The position numbers were made by a program, and so were the translations under genes. Positions 23,462-32,141 of a stretch of DNA of 40,690 nt are shown in pieces; position 1 is the first letter of the stretch; every line of letters begins with the position of its first letter. Source of the DNA: DATFML01 sp964571225 (GTDB taxonomy: Bacteria; Pseudomonadota; Gammaproteobacteria; DATFLG01); the NCBI GenBank assembly GCA_964571225.1, contig CAZNBB010000024.1, forward strand, positions 1 through 40,690. Reading direction: 5' to 3'. Below the pieces are notes generated by a model that saw nothing but the letters and a program-made list of their open reading frames with translations, had not been told where the DNA came from and did no database searches.

Positions 23462-26400
23462 ATGCAACCATCTCCTCTGGCCGCTCTGGTGCAGGCCCTT
23501 CCCGAGTGCATGCTGGCCGACCAGGGACCACTCCGGAAACGGCTGCGTACGCTCCAGCGCCGCGCCCGCCAGGGACGGGCGGTGGACTCGGCGCTGCAGG
23601 CCCTCGGCGACGACGTGGCCCGTTCCTGCGCCGAGCGCCGGCGGCGCCAGCAGTCCCTGCCGGTGCCCCGCTATCCGCACGCCCTGCCGGTGGTGGAGCG
23701 TCGGGAGGAAATCGGCGCCGCCATCGCCGCCCATCAGGTGGTGATCGTGTGCGGTGAAACCGGTTCCGGCAAGACCACCCAGCTTCCCAAGATCTGTCTG
23801 GCACTCGGCCGGGGGGCCGCCGGCATGATCGGTCACACCCAACCGCGGCGCATCGCAGCCCGCAGTCTGGCGGCGCGTATCGCCGAGGAGCTGGGCACCG
23901 GGGTGGGGGACGCCGTCGGTTACAAGGTGCGTTTCCAGGACCGGGTGGGCCGGGACAGCTTCGTCAAGGTGATGACCGACGGCATTCTGCTGGCCGAGAC
24001 CCAGGAAAACCCCGACCTCAACCAATACGATACCCTGATTATCGACGAGGCCCACGAGCGCAGCCTGAACATCGATTTCCTGCTGGGCTACCTGAAACGG
24101 CTGCTGCCACGCCGGCCGGACCTCAAGGTCATCATCACTTCGGCCACCATCGATCCCGAGCGCTTCTCCAGGCATTTCGACGACGCACCCGTCATCCAGG
24201 TCTCCGGCCGTACCTACCCGGTGGAAATCCGCTACCGGGAACGGGACGCGGGAGACCTGGACAGCAGGGAAGCGGACCTGCCCCAGGCGGTGGTGGATGC
24301 GGTGGACGAGCTCGCCCGCGCCGGCAGTGGCGACGTACTGGTGTTTCTTCCGGGCGAGCGCGAGATCCGCGAGAGCGCGGAGCGGCTGCGCAAGCACCAT
24401 CCGCCCCACACGGAGATCCTGCCGCTTTACGCGAGGCTGTCGGCGGACCAGCAGAACCGGGTGTTTCAGGGTCATGGCGGCCGGCGCATCGTGCTGGCGA
24501 CCAACGTGGCGGAGACCTCCCTCACCGTGCCGGGTATCCGCTATGTGGTGGACAGCGGCCTGGCGCGCATCAGCCGCTACAGCTATCGCACCAAGGTCCA
24601 GCGCCTGCCCGTCGAGGCGGTGTCCCAGGCGTCCGCGGATCAGCGTGCCGGGCGTTGCGGGCGGGTGGCGGCCGGCATTTGCATCCGCCTCTACGGCGAA
24701 CAGGATTATCGGGGTCGTGCCCGCTATACCGAACCGGAGATCCGCCGCACCAACCTGGCGGCGGTCATTCTGCAGATGCTGGCCCTGGGACTGGGCGACA
24801 TCGAACGCTTTCCGTTCATCGACCCTCCCGACAGCCGCTATGTGCGGGACGGCTTCAAGCTGCTTCACGAACTCGGCGCGGTGGACGGGCGTCAACGCCT
24901 GACGGACATCGGTCGGCAACTGGCCAGGCTGCCGGTGGACCCGCGCCTGGGGCGCATGGTGCTGGCGGCTCGTGAGGAACGTTGTCTGCACGAAGCGCTG
25001 ATCATCGTCTCGGCGCTGGCGGTGCAGGACCCCCGGGAGCGTCCCCTGGACCAGCAGCAGGCCGCCGACGAGAAGCACCGGCTGTTCAGCGATCCGCGTT
25101 CGGATTTTCTGGCTTACCTCAAGCTCTGGGAGAGCTATCACGAGCAGCAGCGCCACTTGTCCCAGAACAAGCTGCGCAAGTGGTGCAGGGAGCATTTTCT
25201 GTCCTTCATGCGGCTGCGGGACTGGCACGACACCCATCGCCAGCTCAAGGAGCTGGCCGCCGCCATGGCCATGCGCCCCGACCAGACCGAGGCCGGGTAC
25301 GATGCCGTACACAGGGCGCTGCTGGCGGGACTGCTGGGCAACGTGGCGTTCAAGACGGACAACCGCGAGTACACCGGCGCGCGCAACCTCAAGCTCAGCA
25401 TCTTCCCGGGCTCCGCGTTGGGGAAGAAGGGCCCGAAATGGATCATGGCGGCAGAGTTGCTGGAGACCGGACGGCGCTACGCTCATACCGTCGCCGCCAT
25501 CGAGCCCCAGTGGGTGGAGCGCCTGGCCGGGGACCTGGTCAAGCGCAACTACTTCGAGCCCCATTGGGAGAAGCGTCCGGCGCGGGTGGCGGCATTCGAG
25601 AAGGTGACCCTCTACGGTCTGGTGCTGGCGGCCAGGCGGAAGGTCAACTACGGGTCCATCGATCCCGTGCTGTCCCGCGAGTTGTTCATCCGGGGTGCAC
25701 TGGTGCGGGGCGAGTATCAGACGCGGGCGGCCTTTTTTGCCCACAACCGGGCGCTGGTCCGGGAGATCGAGACCCTGGAGGCCAAGTCCCGTCGCCGGGA
25801 TCTGCTGGTGGACGAGGAACTGCTGTACCGTTTTTACGATGAACGCATTCCCCAGGGCATCTGCAGCGGCGCGGCCTTCGAGCGCTGGCGGCGTGAGGCC
25901 GAGGCGCTGCACCCCGGCCTGCTGGAGTTGACCCGCGACTTTCTGATGCAGCATGGTGCCGACGGCATCACCGAGGCCCGCTTCCCCGACCACCTGGAGA
26001 TCGCAGGGCTGCGTCTGGCCCTATCCTACCATTTCGATCCGGGCAGCGAACGGGACGGAGTGGCGGCCATTATCCCTCTGGCGGCCGTCAACCAGTTGCA
26101 GGCGGAGCCTTTCGAATGGCTGGTGCCGGGGCTGCTGCAGGAGAAGGTGATTGCGCTGATCAAGTCGCTGCCCAAGGGACTGCGCCGTCACTTCGTACCG
26201 GCCCCGCAATTTGCCGATGCATGCATACAGGCCCTGAATCGCCATGATCAACCCCTGCTGGATGCCGTCGGCGGACAGCTGACGCGCATGACGGGCGTGG
26301 AAATCCCCGCCGGCAGCTGGCGTCCGGAACAGTTGCCTGTGCACCTTTTCATGCGTTTCGTTGTGACCGACAGCGCGGGCCGGGAGTTGGCGGCAGGGCG

Positions 26401-27340
26401 GGATCTGGGTGCCTTGCAGGCGCAACTGGGCGAGCGTGCCCAGCGCAGCTTCAGAGCGCGCTCCTGGGAAGGGTTGGAGCGCGGGCAGGTGGAGAGCTGG
26501 GACTTCGGCCCGTTGCCGGAGGTGGTGGAAGCGGAGCGCGACGGCATGACCGTACGGGGCTATCCGGCTCTGGTGGACGCCGGCGACGGTGCCGCTCTGC
26601 GGGTGCTGGATGCTCCGGATGCGGCCCGCGAGGCCCACCGGGTCGGCGTGCTGCGTCTGTTCCGGCGCCAGGCGGCGCGGGCAATCAAGGATGTGGCCCG
26701 ACACCTCCCCGGTATCGACCGCATGTGCCTGCACTACGCGGCGCTGGGCCGCTGCGATGACCTCAAGCGGGATTTGGTGGACGCGATCGTTTGGGCCGCC
26801 TTCTATCCGCAAGGCGGGGACGGGGAGGTGCGCACGCCGGAGGCGTTTGCGGACCGGGCCCGACAGGCCCAGGCGCGTCTGGGCGAGACCGCCAACGCCA
26901 TCTGCGGTTGGGTGGCGTCGGCGCTGGCCGAGTACCATGAGGCGGCGCGCCAGCTCAAGGGCAGCGTCCCGCCCCAGTGGCTGGCGGCGGTGGGCGACGC
27001 ACGGGGTCAACTGGACGCCCTGGTCTATCCGGGCTTTGTGACCCACACGTCCCCACGCTGGTTGCGTCACCTGCCGCGCTACGTTCAAGCGGTGAATATC
27101 CGCCTCAAGAAGCTTGACCGGAATCCGGTCCGCGATCGACAGAATATGCTGGCCGTGGCGCCCCTCTGGCAGCGCTATGCGGAGCGCGCCGCCGCCGACG
27201 CAGGGCGCAGCGAGAAGCTGGAAGAGTACCGCTGGATGCTGGAGGAGTACCGGGTGTCCCTGTTCGCCCAGGAATTGCGTACCGCCTACACGGTATCGCC
27301 CAAGCGCCTGGACGCACTGTGGCGGGAGTTGCAGGCATGA
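23462..27340 (+). CDS. hrpA: ATP-dependent RNA helicase HrpA
   Basis: About 1292 residues from ATG 23462 (1298 from GTG 23444; neither has a clear ribosome site). This is a DEAH-box helicase of the size of E. coli HrpA (1300). Motif I is GETGSGKTTQLPK near residue 98, motif II DEAH near 194, motif III SAT, and motif VI QRAGRCGR near 392. HA2 and OB-fold domains follow, then the long C-terminal region (about 700-1290) special to HrpA. HrpA unwinds RNA and in E. coli rescues stalled or collided ribosomes. The stop overlaps the start of the CobW-type gene (ATGA), so the two are co-translated. Confidence 0.96.
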   Translation: MQPSPLAALVQALPECMLADQGPLRKRLRTLQRRARQGRAVDSALQALGDDVARSCAERRRRQQSLPVPRYPHALPVVERREEIGAAIAAHQVVIVCGETGSGKTTQLPKICLALGRGAAGMIGHTQPRRIAARSLAARIAEELGTGVGDAVGYKVRFQDRVGRDSFVKVMTDGILLAETQENPDLNQYDTLIIDEAHERSLNIDFLLGYLKRLLPRRPDLKVIITSATIDPERFSRHFDDAPVIQVSGRTYPVEIRYRERDAGDLDSREADLPQAVVDAVDELARAGSGDVLVFLPGEREIRESAERLRKHHPPHTEILPLYARLSADQQNRVFQGHGGRRIVLATNVAETSLTVPGIRYVVDSGLARISRYSYRTKVQRLPVEAVSQASADQRAGRCGRVAAGICIRLYGEQDYRGRARYTEPEIRRTNLAAVILQMLALGLGDIERFPFIDPPDSRYVRDGFKLLHELGAVDGRQRLTDIGRQLARLPVDPRLGRMVLAAREERCLHEALIIVSALAVQDPRERPLDQQQAADEKHRLFSDPRSDFLAYLKLWESYHEQQRHLSQNKLRKWCREHFLSFMRLRDWHDTHRQLKELAAAMAMRPDQTEAGYDAVHRALLAGLLGNVAFKTDNREYTGARNLKLSIFPGSALGKKGPKWIMAAELLETGRRYAHTVAAIEPQWVERLAGDLVKRNYFEPHWEKRPARVAAFEKVTLYGLVLAARRKVNYGSIDPVLSRELFIRGALVRGEYQTRAAFFAHNRALVREIETLEAKSRRRDLLVDEELLYRFYDERIPQGICSGAAFERWRREAEALHPGLLELTRDFLMQHGADGITEARFPDHLEIAGLRLALSYHFDPGSERDGVAAIIPLAAVNQLQAEPFEWLVPGLLQEKVIALIKSLPKGLRRHFVPAPQFADACIQALNRHDQPLLDAVGGQLTRMTGVEIPAGSWRPEQLPVHLFMRFVVTDSAGRELAAGRDLGALQAQLGERAQRSFRARSWEGLERGQVESWDFGPLPEVVEAERDGMTVRGYPALVDAGDGAALRVLDAPDAAREAHRVGVLRLFRRQAARAIKDVARHLPGIDRMCLHYAALGRCDDLKRDLVDAIVWAAFYPQGGDGEVRTPEAFADRARQAQARLGETANAICGWVASALAEYHEAARQLKGSVPPQWLAAVGDARGQLDALVYPGFVTHTSPRWLRHLPRYVQAVNIRLKKLDRNPVRDRQNMLAVAPLWQRYAERAAADAGRSEKLEEYRWMLEEYRVSLFAQELRTAYTVSPKRLDALWRELQA

Positions 27341-28383
27341 GCGGGGAGCGGGGCCGTTTCGAACCCGTCGGGCAGCTGGCCGAACGCCTGCCGGTGTTCG
27401 TGGTGACCGGCTTTCTGGGCAGCGGCAAGACCACGTTGCTCAACCACCTGCTGCACGAGCCGGGCATGGGCCGCACAGCGGTGGTGGTCAACGAATTCGG
27501 GACCGTAGGTCTGGATCATCGTCTGATCGCCACCGCCTCCGAGGATCTGGTGGTGCTCGACGGAGGCTGCGTGTGCTGTTCGCTGCGCGGGGACCTGATC
27601 ACCACCTTGCGCAACCTGTTCCTAAAACGGGTACGCATGGAGGTGCCCGAGTTCGAAAGGGTATGCATAGAGACCACCGGTCTGGCGGACCCGGCGCCCA
27701 TCCTTCACACGTTGCTGGCCGATCCCCTGGTCAATGCCCGCTACCGGCTGCAGACCGTCATTGCCCTGGTGGACGGGATGCTGGGGGAGTCCCAACTGGA
27801 CGAGTTTCCCGAAGCGGTCAAGCAGGCCGCTATGGCCGATCGGCTGGTGGTCACCAAGACCGATCTGGCCGGCGCGGCGAAGATCTCCCGCGTGATGGGG
27901 GCCCTGCAACGGATCAATCCCGCCGCGACCCTGCTGACCGCTGTCCATGGCGGCGTGTCTGCCGAGCGCCTGCTGGCGGGTGGACTCTACGACGCCGCAC
28001 GCAAAGGGGCCGATGTGCAGGCCTGGTTGGGCGCCGACCGTGGCGCTCCATCTGACGCCGGTCACGGCGTCACATCATTCTCCATCGACTTGGCGGGTCC
28101 GGTGGCGGCCGAAGTCCTGTCCGGGGCTTTGCAGACGCTGGTTCGGGAGCACGGCGGGGAACTGCTGCGTTTGAAGGGCGTCGTTGCGGTACGCGGCGAG
28201 GCCGGGCCGGTGGTGGTCCACGCCGTCCAGCATCTGCTTCACCCTCCGCTGGCGCTGACAGATGCGGCGCCGGGCCTGCCCATCGGAAAGTTGGTGTTCA
28301 TCGTCCGCGACCTGTCCGAGGCGGCGGTGCGGCGCCTGCTTCAGGACGCCGGCATGGCGATCAGAAGCTTTCGGTTGACGTGA
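27337..28383 (+). CDS. CobW/COG0523-family GTPase, putative metal chaperone
   Basis: A 348-residue G3E GTPase. Walker A is GFLGSGKTTLLNHLL near residue 25. The metal-binding CxCC is in DGGCVCCSLRGDL near 77. IETTGLADPAPI (switch region) and TKTDLAG (guanine specificity, NKxD-like) follow. The C-terminal CobW_C domain is present. Family members deliver Zn, Co or Fe to target enzymes. No Zur-type site or zinc gene is visible nearby, so the metal is unknown. ATG 27337 overlaps the hrpA stop. The 3' end overlaps the end of convergent fabA by 23 bp. Confidence 0.92.
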   Translation: MSGERGRFEPVGQLAERLPVFVVTGFLGSGKTTLLNHLLHEPGMGRTAVVVNEFGTVGLDHRLIATASEDLVVLDGGCVCCSLRGDLITTLRNLFLKRVRMEVPEFERVCIETTGLADPAPILHTLLADPLVNARYRLQTVIALVDGMLGESQLDEFPEAVKQAAMADRLVVTKTDLAGAAKISRVMGALQRINPAATLLTAVHGGVSAERLLAGGLYDAARKGADVQAWLGADRGAPSDAGHGVTSFSIDLAGPVAAEVLSGALQTLVREHGGELLRLKGVVAVRGEAGPVVVHAVQHLLHPPLALTDAAPGLPIGKLVFIVRDLSEAAVRRLLQDAGMAIRSFRLT

Positions 28384-28876
28384 ACAGCCCCACCCGCAGG
28401 TCCTTGGCGGCGTAGATGCTGCGACCGTCCACTTCCACCGCGCCGTCGGCGATGCCCATGTAAAGGCGTCGTTGGATCACACGTTTGAGGTCGACCCGGT
28501 AGACCAGCTTGCTGTTGGCCGGCGTCACCTGGCCGCTGAACTTGACCTCGCCCGATCCCAGTGCCCGGCCGCGGCCCGGTCCCCCTATCCACCCCAGATA
28601 GAAGCCGACCATCTGCCACAGGGCATCCAGGCCCAGACACCCCGGCATGACCGGATCGCCTTCGAAGTGGCATTCGAAAAACCACAGATCCGGCCGGAGA
28701 TCCAACTCCGCCACCATCTGGCCCTTACCGTGGGTGCCTCCGTCCTCGGCGATATGGGTGATGCGGTCGAACATCAGCATGGGGGGGAGGGGCAGTTGCG
28801 CATTTCCGGGTCCGAACAAGTCGCCGCGGCCGCATTTGATCAGTTCTTCATACGAGTAGCTGTTCTGTCTGGGCAT
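28361..28876 (-). CDS. fabA: 3-hydroxydecanoyl-ACP dehydratase/isomerase
   Basis: A 171-residue FabA, matching E. coli numbering: catalytic His70 (FECHFEGDPVMPG) and Asp84 (LGLDALWQM). It dehydrates 3-hydroxydecanoyl-ACP and isomerises the product to cis-3-decenoyl-ACP, the branch point for unsaturated fatty acids. Its usual partner fabB is not next to it. ATG 28876 has no strong ribosome site. The 3' end overlaps the CobW gene tail-to-tail by 23 bp, so transcripts could meet. TAGAAT upstream may be its -10. Confidence 0.96.
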   Translation of the reverse strand: MPRQNSYSYEELIKCGRGDLFGPGNAQLPLPPMLMFDRITHIAEDGGTHGKGQMVAELDLRPDLWFFECHFEGDPVMPGCLGLDALWQMVGFYLGWIGGPGRGRALGSGEVKFSGQVTPANSKLVYRVDLKRVIQRRLYMGIADGAVEVDGRSIYAAKDLRVGLFTSTESF

Positions 28877-28955
28877 GGCGTTCTCGAGTGTGAGTTGCGT
28901 GCAGAGCACGGTGCCCGTCGCCGGGCGGGCGCCGTGTGGACACGGAAAGGCGCCT

Positions 28956-28961
28956 ATTCTA
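28956..28961 (-). promoter_or_regulatory. Candidate -10 element of fabA
   Basis: TAGAAT on the minus strand, five of six to consensus, 79 bp before the fabA ATG. The -35 region is poor. Confidence 0.4.
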
Positions 28962-29004
28962 GCTCAGGGCCTGCCGAAGTAGAAACACAGGCTCGGACGG
29001 CAGG

Positions 29005-29033
29005 TTGATTTGCGCGCGGGGCTACCCCATCAT
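29005..29033 (+). promoter_or_regulatory. Candidate promoter of cyaY
   Basis: TTGATT, 17-bp spacer, CATCAT, each four of six to consensus, 50 bp before the cyaY ATG. The 7-bp inverted repeat CCTGCCG/CGGCAGG (28970-29004) lies immediately upstream. Confidence 0.35.
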
Positions 29034-29083
29034 TGCCCGCCACGAGCGGGCCGGTCGCCGGCCGATACGACGAGGGCACCATC

Positions 29084-29413
29084 ATGGCAGAGCTTTCCTT
29101 CGCTGTGCGCGCCAGTCAGGTTCTGGAGCAGATCATGGAGCGTATCGAGAACCACGACGCCCTGGAGGACGTGGATGTGGACCTGGTGGACGGCGTGCTC
29201 AAGGTCGAGTTCGACGACGGCGGCCAGATCGTGATCAATCGGCAGGAACCCCTGGAGCAGATATGGGTGGCCTCGCCCCTCGGGCCGGCCCACTTCGGTT
29301 TCGACGGGGGGCGCGGCGAATGGCTGGACGACCGTACCGGCGTCACGTTGACCGAAACCCTGGAAAAGGCATTTGCCGCCAAGATCGGCCGCGATATCAG
29401 CCTGGCCGAATGA
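29084..29413 (+). CDS. cyaY: Iron donor protein CyaY (frataxin)
   Basis: A 109-residue bacterial frataxin. The acidic first helix and strand (NHDALEDVDVDLVDGVLKVEFDDG) bind iron; INRQEPLEQIWVASP and the FGFDG-WLDDRTG pair are the conserved sheet. It binds iron and regulates Fe-S assembly by IscS-IscU in the cytoplasm. The start at 29084 follows a GAGGGC-like site. Divergent from fabA, and tail-to-tail with yajQ with only 11 bp between stops. Confidence 0.95.
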   Translation: MAELSFAVRASQVLEQIMERIENHDALEDVDVDLVDGVLKVEFDDGGQIVINRQEPLEQIWVASPLGPAHFGFDGGRGEWLDDRTGVTLTETLEKAFAAKIGRDISLAE

Positions 29414-29424
29414 TCTGACCGTCT

Positions 29425-29907
29425 TCAGTCGCGGAAGTTTTCGTACTGCAGGGGCAGATCCAGTTCCGCCTTGCGCAGCAAGGCAATGGCGTCCTGAAGA
29501 TCGTCCCGTTTCTTGCCGGATATCCGTACCTTCTCGCCCTGGATGCTGGCCTGTACCTTGAGCTTGCTGTCCTTGACCAGGCGCACGAGCTTCTTGGCCG
29601 TGTCTGCATCTATTCCCTGGCGCACCGTGATGCGCTGGCGCGCCTGGTTGCCGCTCACCTCGGTCTTGTCTTCCTTCAGGGCGGCTACGTCCACGCCCCG
29701 TTTAGCGATCTTTTTGTAGAGTATGTCCCGCACCTGGTCGACCTGGAACTCGTTGTCTCCGCGCACGGTGATCACGTCTTCGGCAACTTCGCTGCCGGCG
29801 CTGGAGCCCTTGAAGTCGAAGCGCGTGCCCACTTCCCGGTTGGTCTGGTCGACGGCATTGGAAACCTCGTGCCGGTCCACTTCCGAAACCACGTCAAAAG
29901 ATGGCAT
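29425..29907 (-). CDS. yajQ: YajQ family nucleotide/c-di-GMP-binding protein
   Basis: A 160-residue protein that matches YajQ along its full length: PSFDVVSEVDRHEVSNAVDQ at the start, TRFDFKGSSA, and KVQASIQGEKVRISGKKRDD near the end. Family members in Xanthomonas and Pseudomonas bind cyclic di-GMP and alter transcription of virulence genes; in other bacteria the role is not settled. It has its own near-consensus -10 (TATAAT). The response-regulator gene lies 83 bp upstream on the same strand. Confidence 0.95.
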   Translation of the reverse strand: MPSFDVVSEVDRHEVSNAVDQTNREVGTRFDFKGSSAGSEVAEDVITVRGDNEFQVDQVRDILYKKIAKRGVDVAALKEDKTEVSGNQARQRITVRQGIDADTAKKLVRLVKDSKLKVQASIQGEKVRISGKKRDDLQDAIALLRKAELDLPLQYENFRD

Positions 29908-29945
29908 AAGGCGGATTCTCCCGGTTCGGTTGGTGATTCCGGGGG

Positions 29946-29951
29946 ATTATA
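29946..29951 (-). promoter_or_regulatory. Consensus -10 element of yajQ
   Basis: TATAAT on the minus strand, 38 bp before the yajQ ATG, with GGGAGA as ribosome site. It is the best -10 in the window. The -35 position is GC-rich and does not match. Confidence 0.55.
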
Positions 29952-29990
29952 AAGCACAGTGGAGGGCCGGCCGCGAGTGCCGGGGAGCGG

Positions 29991-31094
29991 TCAGTGTTCG
30001 GCGGGGACGTTCAGTTGCTGCAGGAAGGCGTCCAGTCGACCGCCGGTGTTGCGGTTCCACAGTTCCAGCAGGGGCAGGGTGCGGCGTACCAGGTGATCGA
30101 GGTGCGGCCCGAGGCGGTCGATGCTGCCGCGTTCGATCAGGGCCAGCGCAGTCTCGAGATCAGGCGGCGGCGCCGGCGGCTCGGGTGCCGGTTGGCGGTT
30201 GGGCGCGTCCGGGGCGGCCGGTCCAGCGGCGGCGAACAATGCGTCGAAGTGCATGCCCGCCTGGACGATCGGTGCGGCCACGCCCGAGCGGGCGTGGAGC
30301 GCGATCGCGGGGACATGGCCGTTGCCGGCGTCGATATTGGCGATATCGGTACACAAACGTTCCGCTAGTCGTCTGGCGCCCACCGGGTTGGCGGCCGGCA
30401 GCAGCAGGGCGAATTCGCAGTCACCCAGGTACGCGGCCGTGTCTTCCCGGCGCAGTCGGCTTTCCAGCAGCCTCGCGGCACGCTTGAGCACGGACTCCCG
30501 GAGCGGTTCCGGGGCCTGATCGAGCCCGTCCACCCGCATGCGTACCACTGCCAGTTCGGTCCGATGGCGGATGGCGTAGGCAAGCTGCTGCTGACCCAGG
30601 GCGTGAAAGCGCTTGGCGGTGGCCAGTCCCGTGAGCGGGTCCACGGCGGACTGTTCACGCAGCGTGTCCTGCTGCTCGCGCAGCGCGTCCGAGGTGTGGG
30701 CAAGCCGGGTCTGGGCCTGTACCCGGGCCAGCAGGTCCACAGGATCGAACGGCTTATGGATGAAATCGGAAGCACCGGCTGCGAAGACGGCTTCCTTGGT
30801 GCGGATATCGTCGTCTTCAGCCCCCGTCACTACGATAACGGGCATGTCCCGCAGGCGCTGCTGGTCGCCTTTTCGCAGCCGCTCGAGCAGACCTAGCCCG
30901 TCCAGTTCGGGCATGGACAGATCCGATACCGTGACCCGCACCGACGGGTCCATGAGCAGGATATCCCAGGCCGCCTGCCCGCTGTCGGCTTCCACCACGT
31001 CATAATGCTTGGCGAGAATGCGGCGCGCGGCGACGCGCATCAGACGGGAGTCGTCGACGACGAGGATCCGGGTGGCTACGTGGTCGCTGTCCAT
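29991..31094 (-). CDS. Response regulator with degenerate GGDEF domain
   Basis: A 367-residue cytoplasmic protein. Residues 8-125 are a receiver domain with Asp14-Asp15, phospho-acceptor Asp58 (SDLSMPELDG), Thr90 and Lys114 (KPFDP), all intact. A helical linker (130-150) leads to a GGDEF-like domain opened by DPLTGLATAKRF (152-163). The active-site motif is GDCEF (224-228) in place of GGDEF, so cyclic-di-GMP synthesis is unlikely. A Pro/Ala-rich linker (about 290-315) precedes a helical C-terminal part. It could be a signalling scaffold or nucleotide sensor. No histidine kinase is adjacent. The yajQ gene follows. Confidence 0.88.
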   Translation of the reverse strand: MDSDHVATRILVVDDSRLMRVAARRILAKHYDVVEADSGQAAWDILLMDPSVRVTVSDLSMPELDGLGLLERLRKGDQQRLRDMPVIVVTGAEDDDIRTKEAVFAAGASDFIHKPFDPVDLLARVQAQTRLAHTSDALREQQDTLREQSAVDPLTGLATAKRFHALGQQQLAYAIRHRTELAVVRMRVDGLDQAPEPLRESVLKRAARLLESRLRREDTAAYLGDCEFALLLPAANPVGARRLAERLCTDIANIDAGNGHVPAIALHARSGVAAPIVQAGMHFDALFAAAGPAAPDAPNRQPAPEPPAPPPDLETALALIERGSIDRLGPHLDHLVRRTLPLLELWNRNTGGRLDAFLQQLNVPAEH

Positions 31095-31246
31095 GGTCTT
31101 GCGCCAGAGCTGCTGGGGGTTGCGTACAGATGGTGATCGGCCGCCGGCGGCCGTACTTTAGGGTGTGCGCGTCGGGACGGAGGCGCCATGGACCCGGGCC
31201 GGCAATTTTCCTACCATGGGCCGGCTGTCTGGAGAGGTATATTGCG

Positions 31247-31678
31247 GTGAGCAGCCTGGAAAAGACCTACAAGGGCTTGTCGTTGTCACAGCGCATGGAA
31301 CTGGCGCTCAGCGCGGCCCTGCCGGAGGCCTATCGGCCGCTGATGCTCGATGAGCAGTGGATGCACGTCAAGTGCTACTTCGCGCGTCGCATGGATCTGC
31401 GTCCCGGGGAGATCACGGCACTGCTGGAAGACCCCGACCATGTGATCCGGCTGTGCATCGCCAAACGCCGCGACCTGACCGCCTGGCAGGTGGATCGGTG
31501 CGTGAACGATCCGGACCCCAACGTCCGCTACTTCGTCGCCCGCAATCCGCTGTTGACCGACGAACAGCGCGAGCGGCTGCTTGGCGACGAGGATCCTCTG
31601 GTGCGCCAGGCCGCCCGCAAGGGACCCCGTCCGGCCCGCACCCGTCAGCGCCCCGGTCAGGCCGAACTCATTCGTTGA
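31247..31678 (+). CDS. LRV-repeat (leucine-rich repeat variant) protein
   Basis: A 143-residue soluble protein started at GTG 31247 after GGAGAGG; no better ATG is in frame. Residues 58-125 hold about three degenerate repeats of 22-24 residues with a D-P-D-x-x-V-R pattern: DPDHVIRLCIAKRRDL, DPDPNVRYFVARNPLL, DEDPLVRQAARKG. This is the LRV repeat known from an Fe-S protein of Azotobacter nitrogen-fixation regions. The N-terminal [4Fe-4S] Cys cluster of that protein is not seen here, although Cys47, Cys70 and Cys84 (approximate) are present. The tail is Arg/Pro-rich. Likely a protein-binding scaffold. Convergent with the MIP18-family gene. Confidence 0.65.
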   Translation: MSSLEKTYKGLSLSQRMELALSAALPEAYRPLMLDEQWMHVKCYFARRMDLRPGEITALLEDPDHVIRLCIAKRRDLTAWQVDRCVNDPDPNVRYFVARNPLLTDEQRERLLGDEDPLVRQAARKGPRPARTRQRPGQAELIR

Positions 31679-31745
31679 GAGGGCGGCCGGGACAGCCCGC
31701 GCCGGGCGCCTTCCGGTTGCGACCGCCCGGTCCTCGCGACAGGCC

Positions 31746-32006
31746 TCAGGCGTCTCCCAGGCAGGCCCGGCTGACCTCCACGGTGCGCACGCCTTCGAGC
31801 TCCATCAGCGCGGTGCGTACCCGAGCGACGATTTCGCCGGCGAAAGGGCAATGGGGCGTGGTGAGCTGAAGTTCCACGCGGATCGTATCGTCGGCAATGT
31901 CCACATCCCGGATCATCCCCAGATCCACCAGCCCGTGGTGAAGCTCCGGGTCCATGACGCCGTTGAGAGCCGCGTAGACACGCTGTTCGTCGATGACTGC
32001 ATTCAC
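31746..32006 (-). CDS. MIP18-family (DUF59) Fe-S assembly factor
   Basis: An 86-residue protein from GTG 32006, preceded by AGGAGT; an in-frame ATG further upstream gives a non-conserved extension. The DUF59 features are ALNGVMDPELHHGLVDLGMI, then LQLTTPHCPFAGEI with the conserved Cys, then VRTVEVS. Relatives (SufT, PaaD, MIP18) help mature Fe-S proteins. No suf or paa genes are nearby, so this is a stand-alone copy; the target is unknown. It lies 136 bp upstream of nothing on its own strand and converges on the LRV gene. Confidence 0.85.
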   Translation of the reverse strand: MNAVIDEQRVYAALNGVMDPELHHGLVDLGMIRDVDIADDTIRVELQLTTPHCPFAGEIVARVRTALMELEGVRTVEVSRACLGDA

Positions 32007-32141
32007 TGGCCTGTACTCCTGTCCAACCCGATTTGGATTGGGGCCAGTATCCCACCGCGGCACGCCCGAACCCTTGCGCTAGATCAAGGGTGAGATCGGT
32101 GAGGACAGGCGTCGTGGCGGCTCAGGCGGACGGAGTGCCGG

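Noticed and set aside
23405..25993. 862-codon minus-strand frame opposite hrpA
   Set aside because: hrpA on the plus strand has all helicase motifs; the antisense frame resembles nothing.
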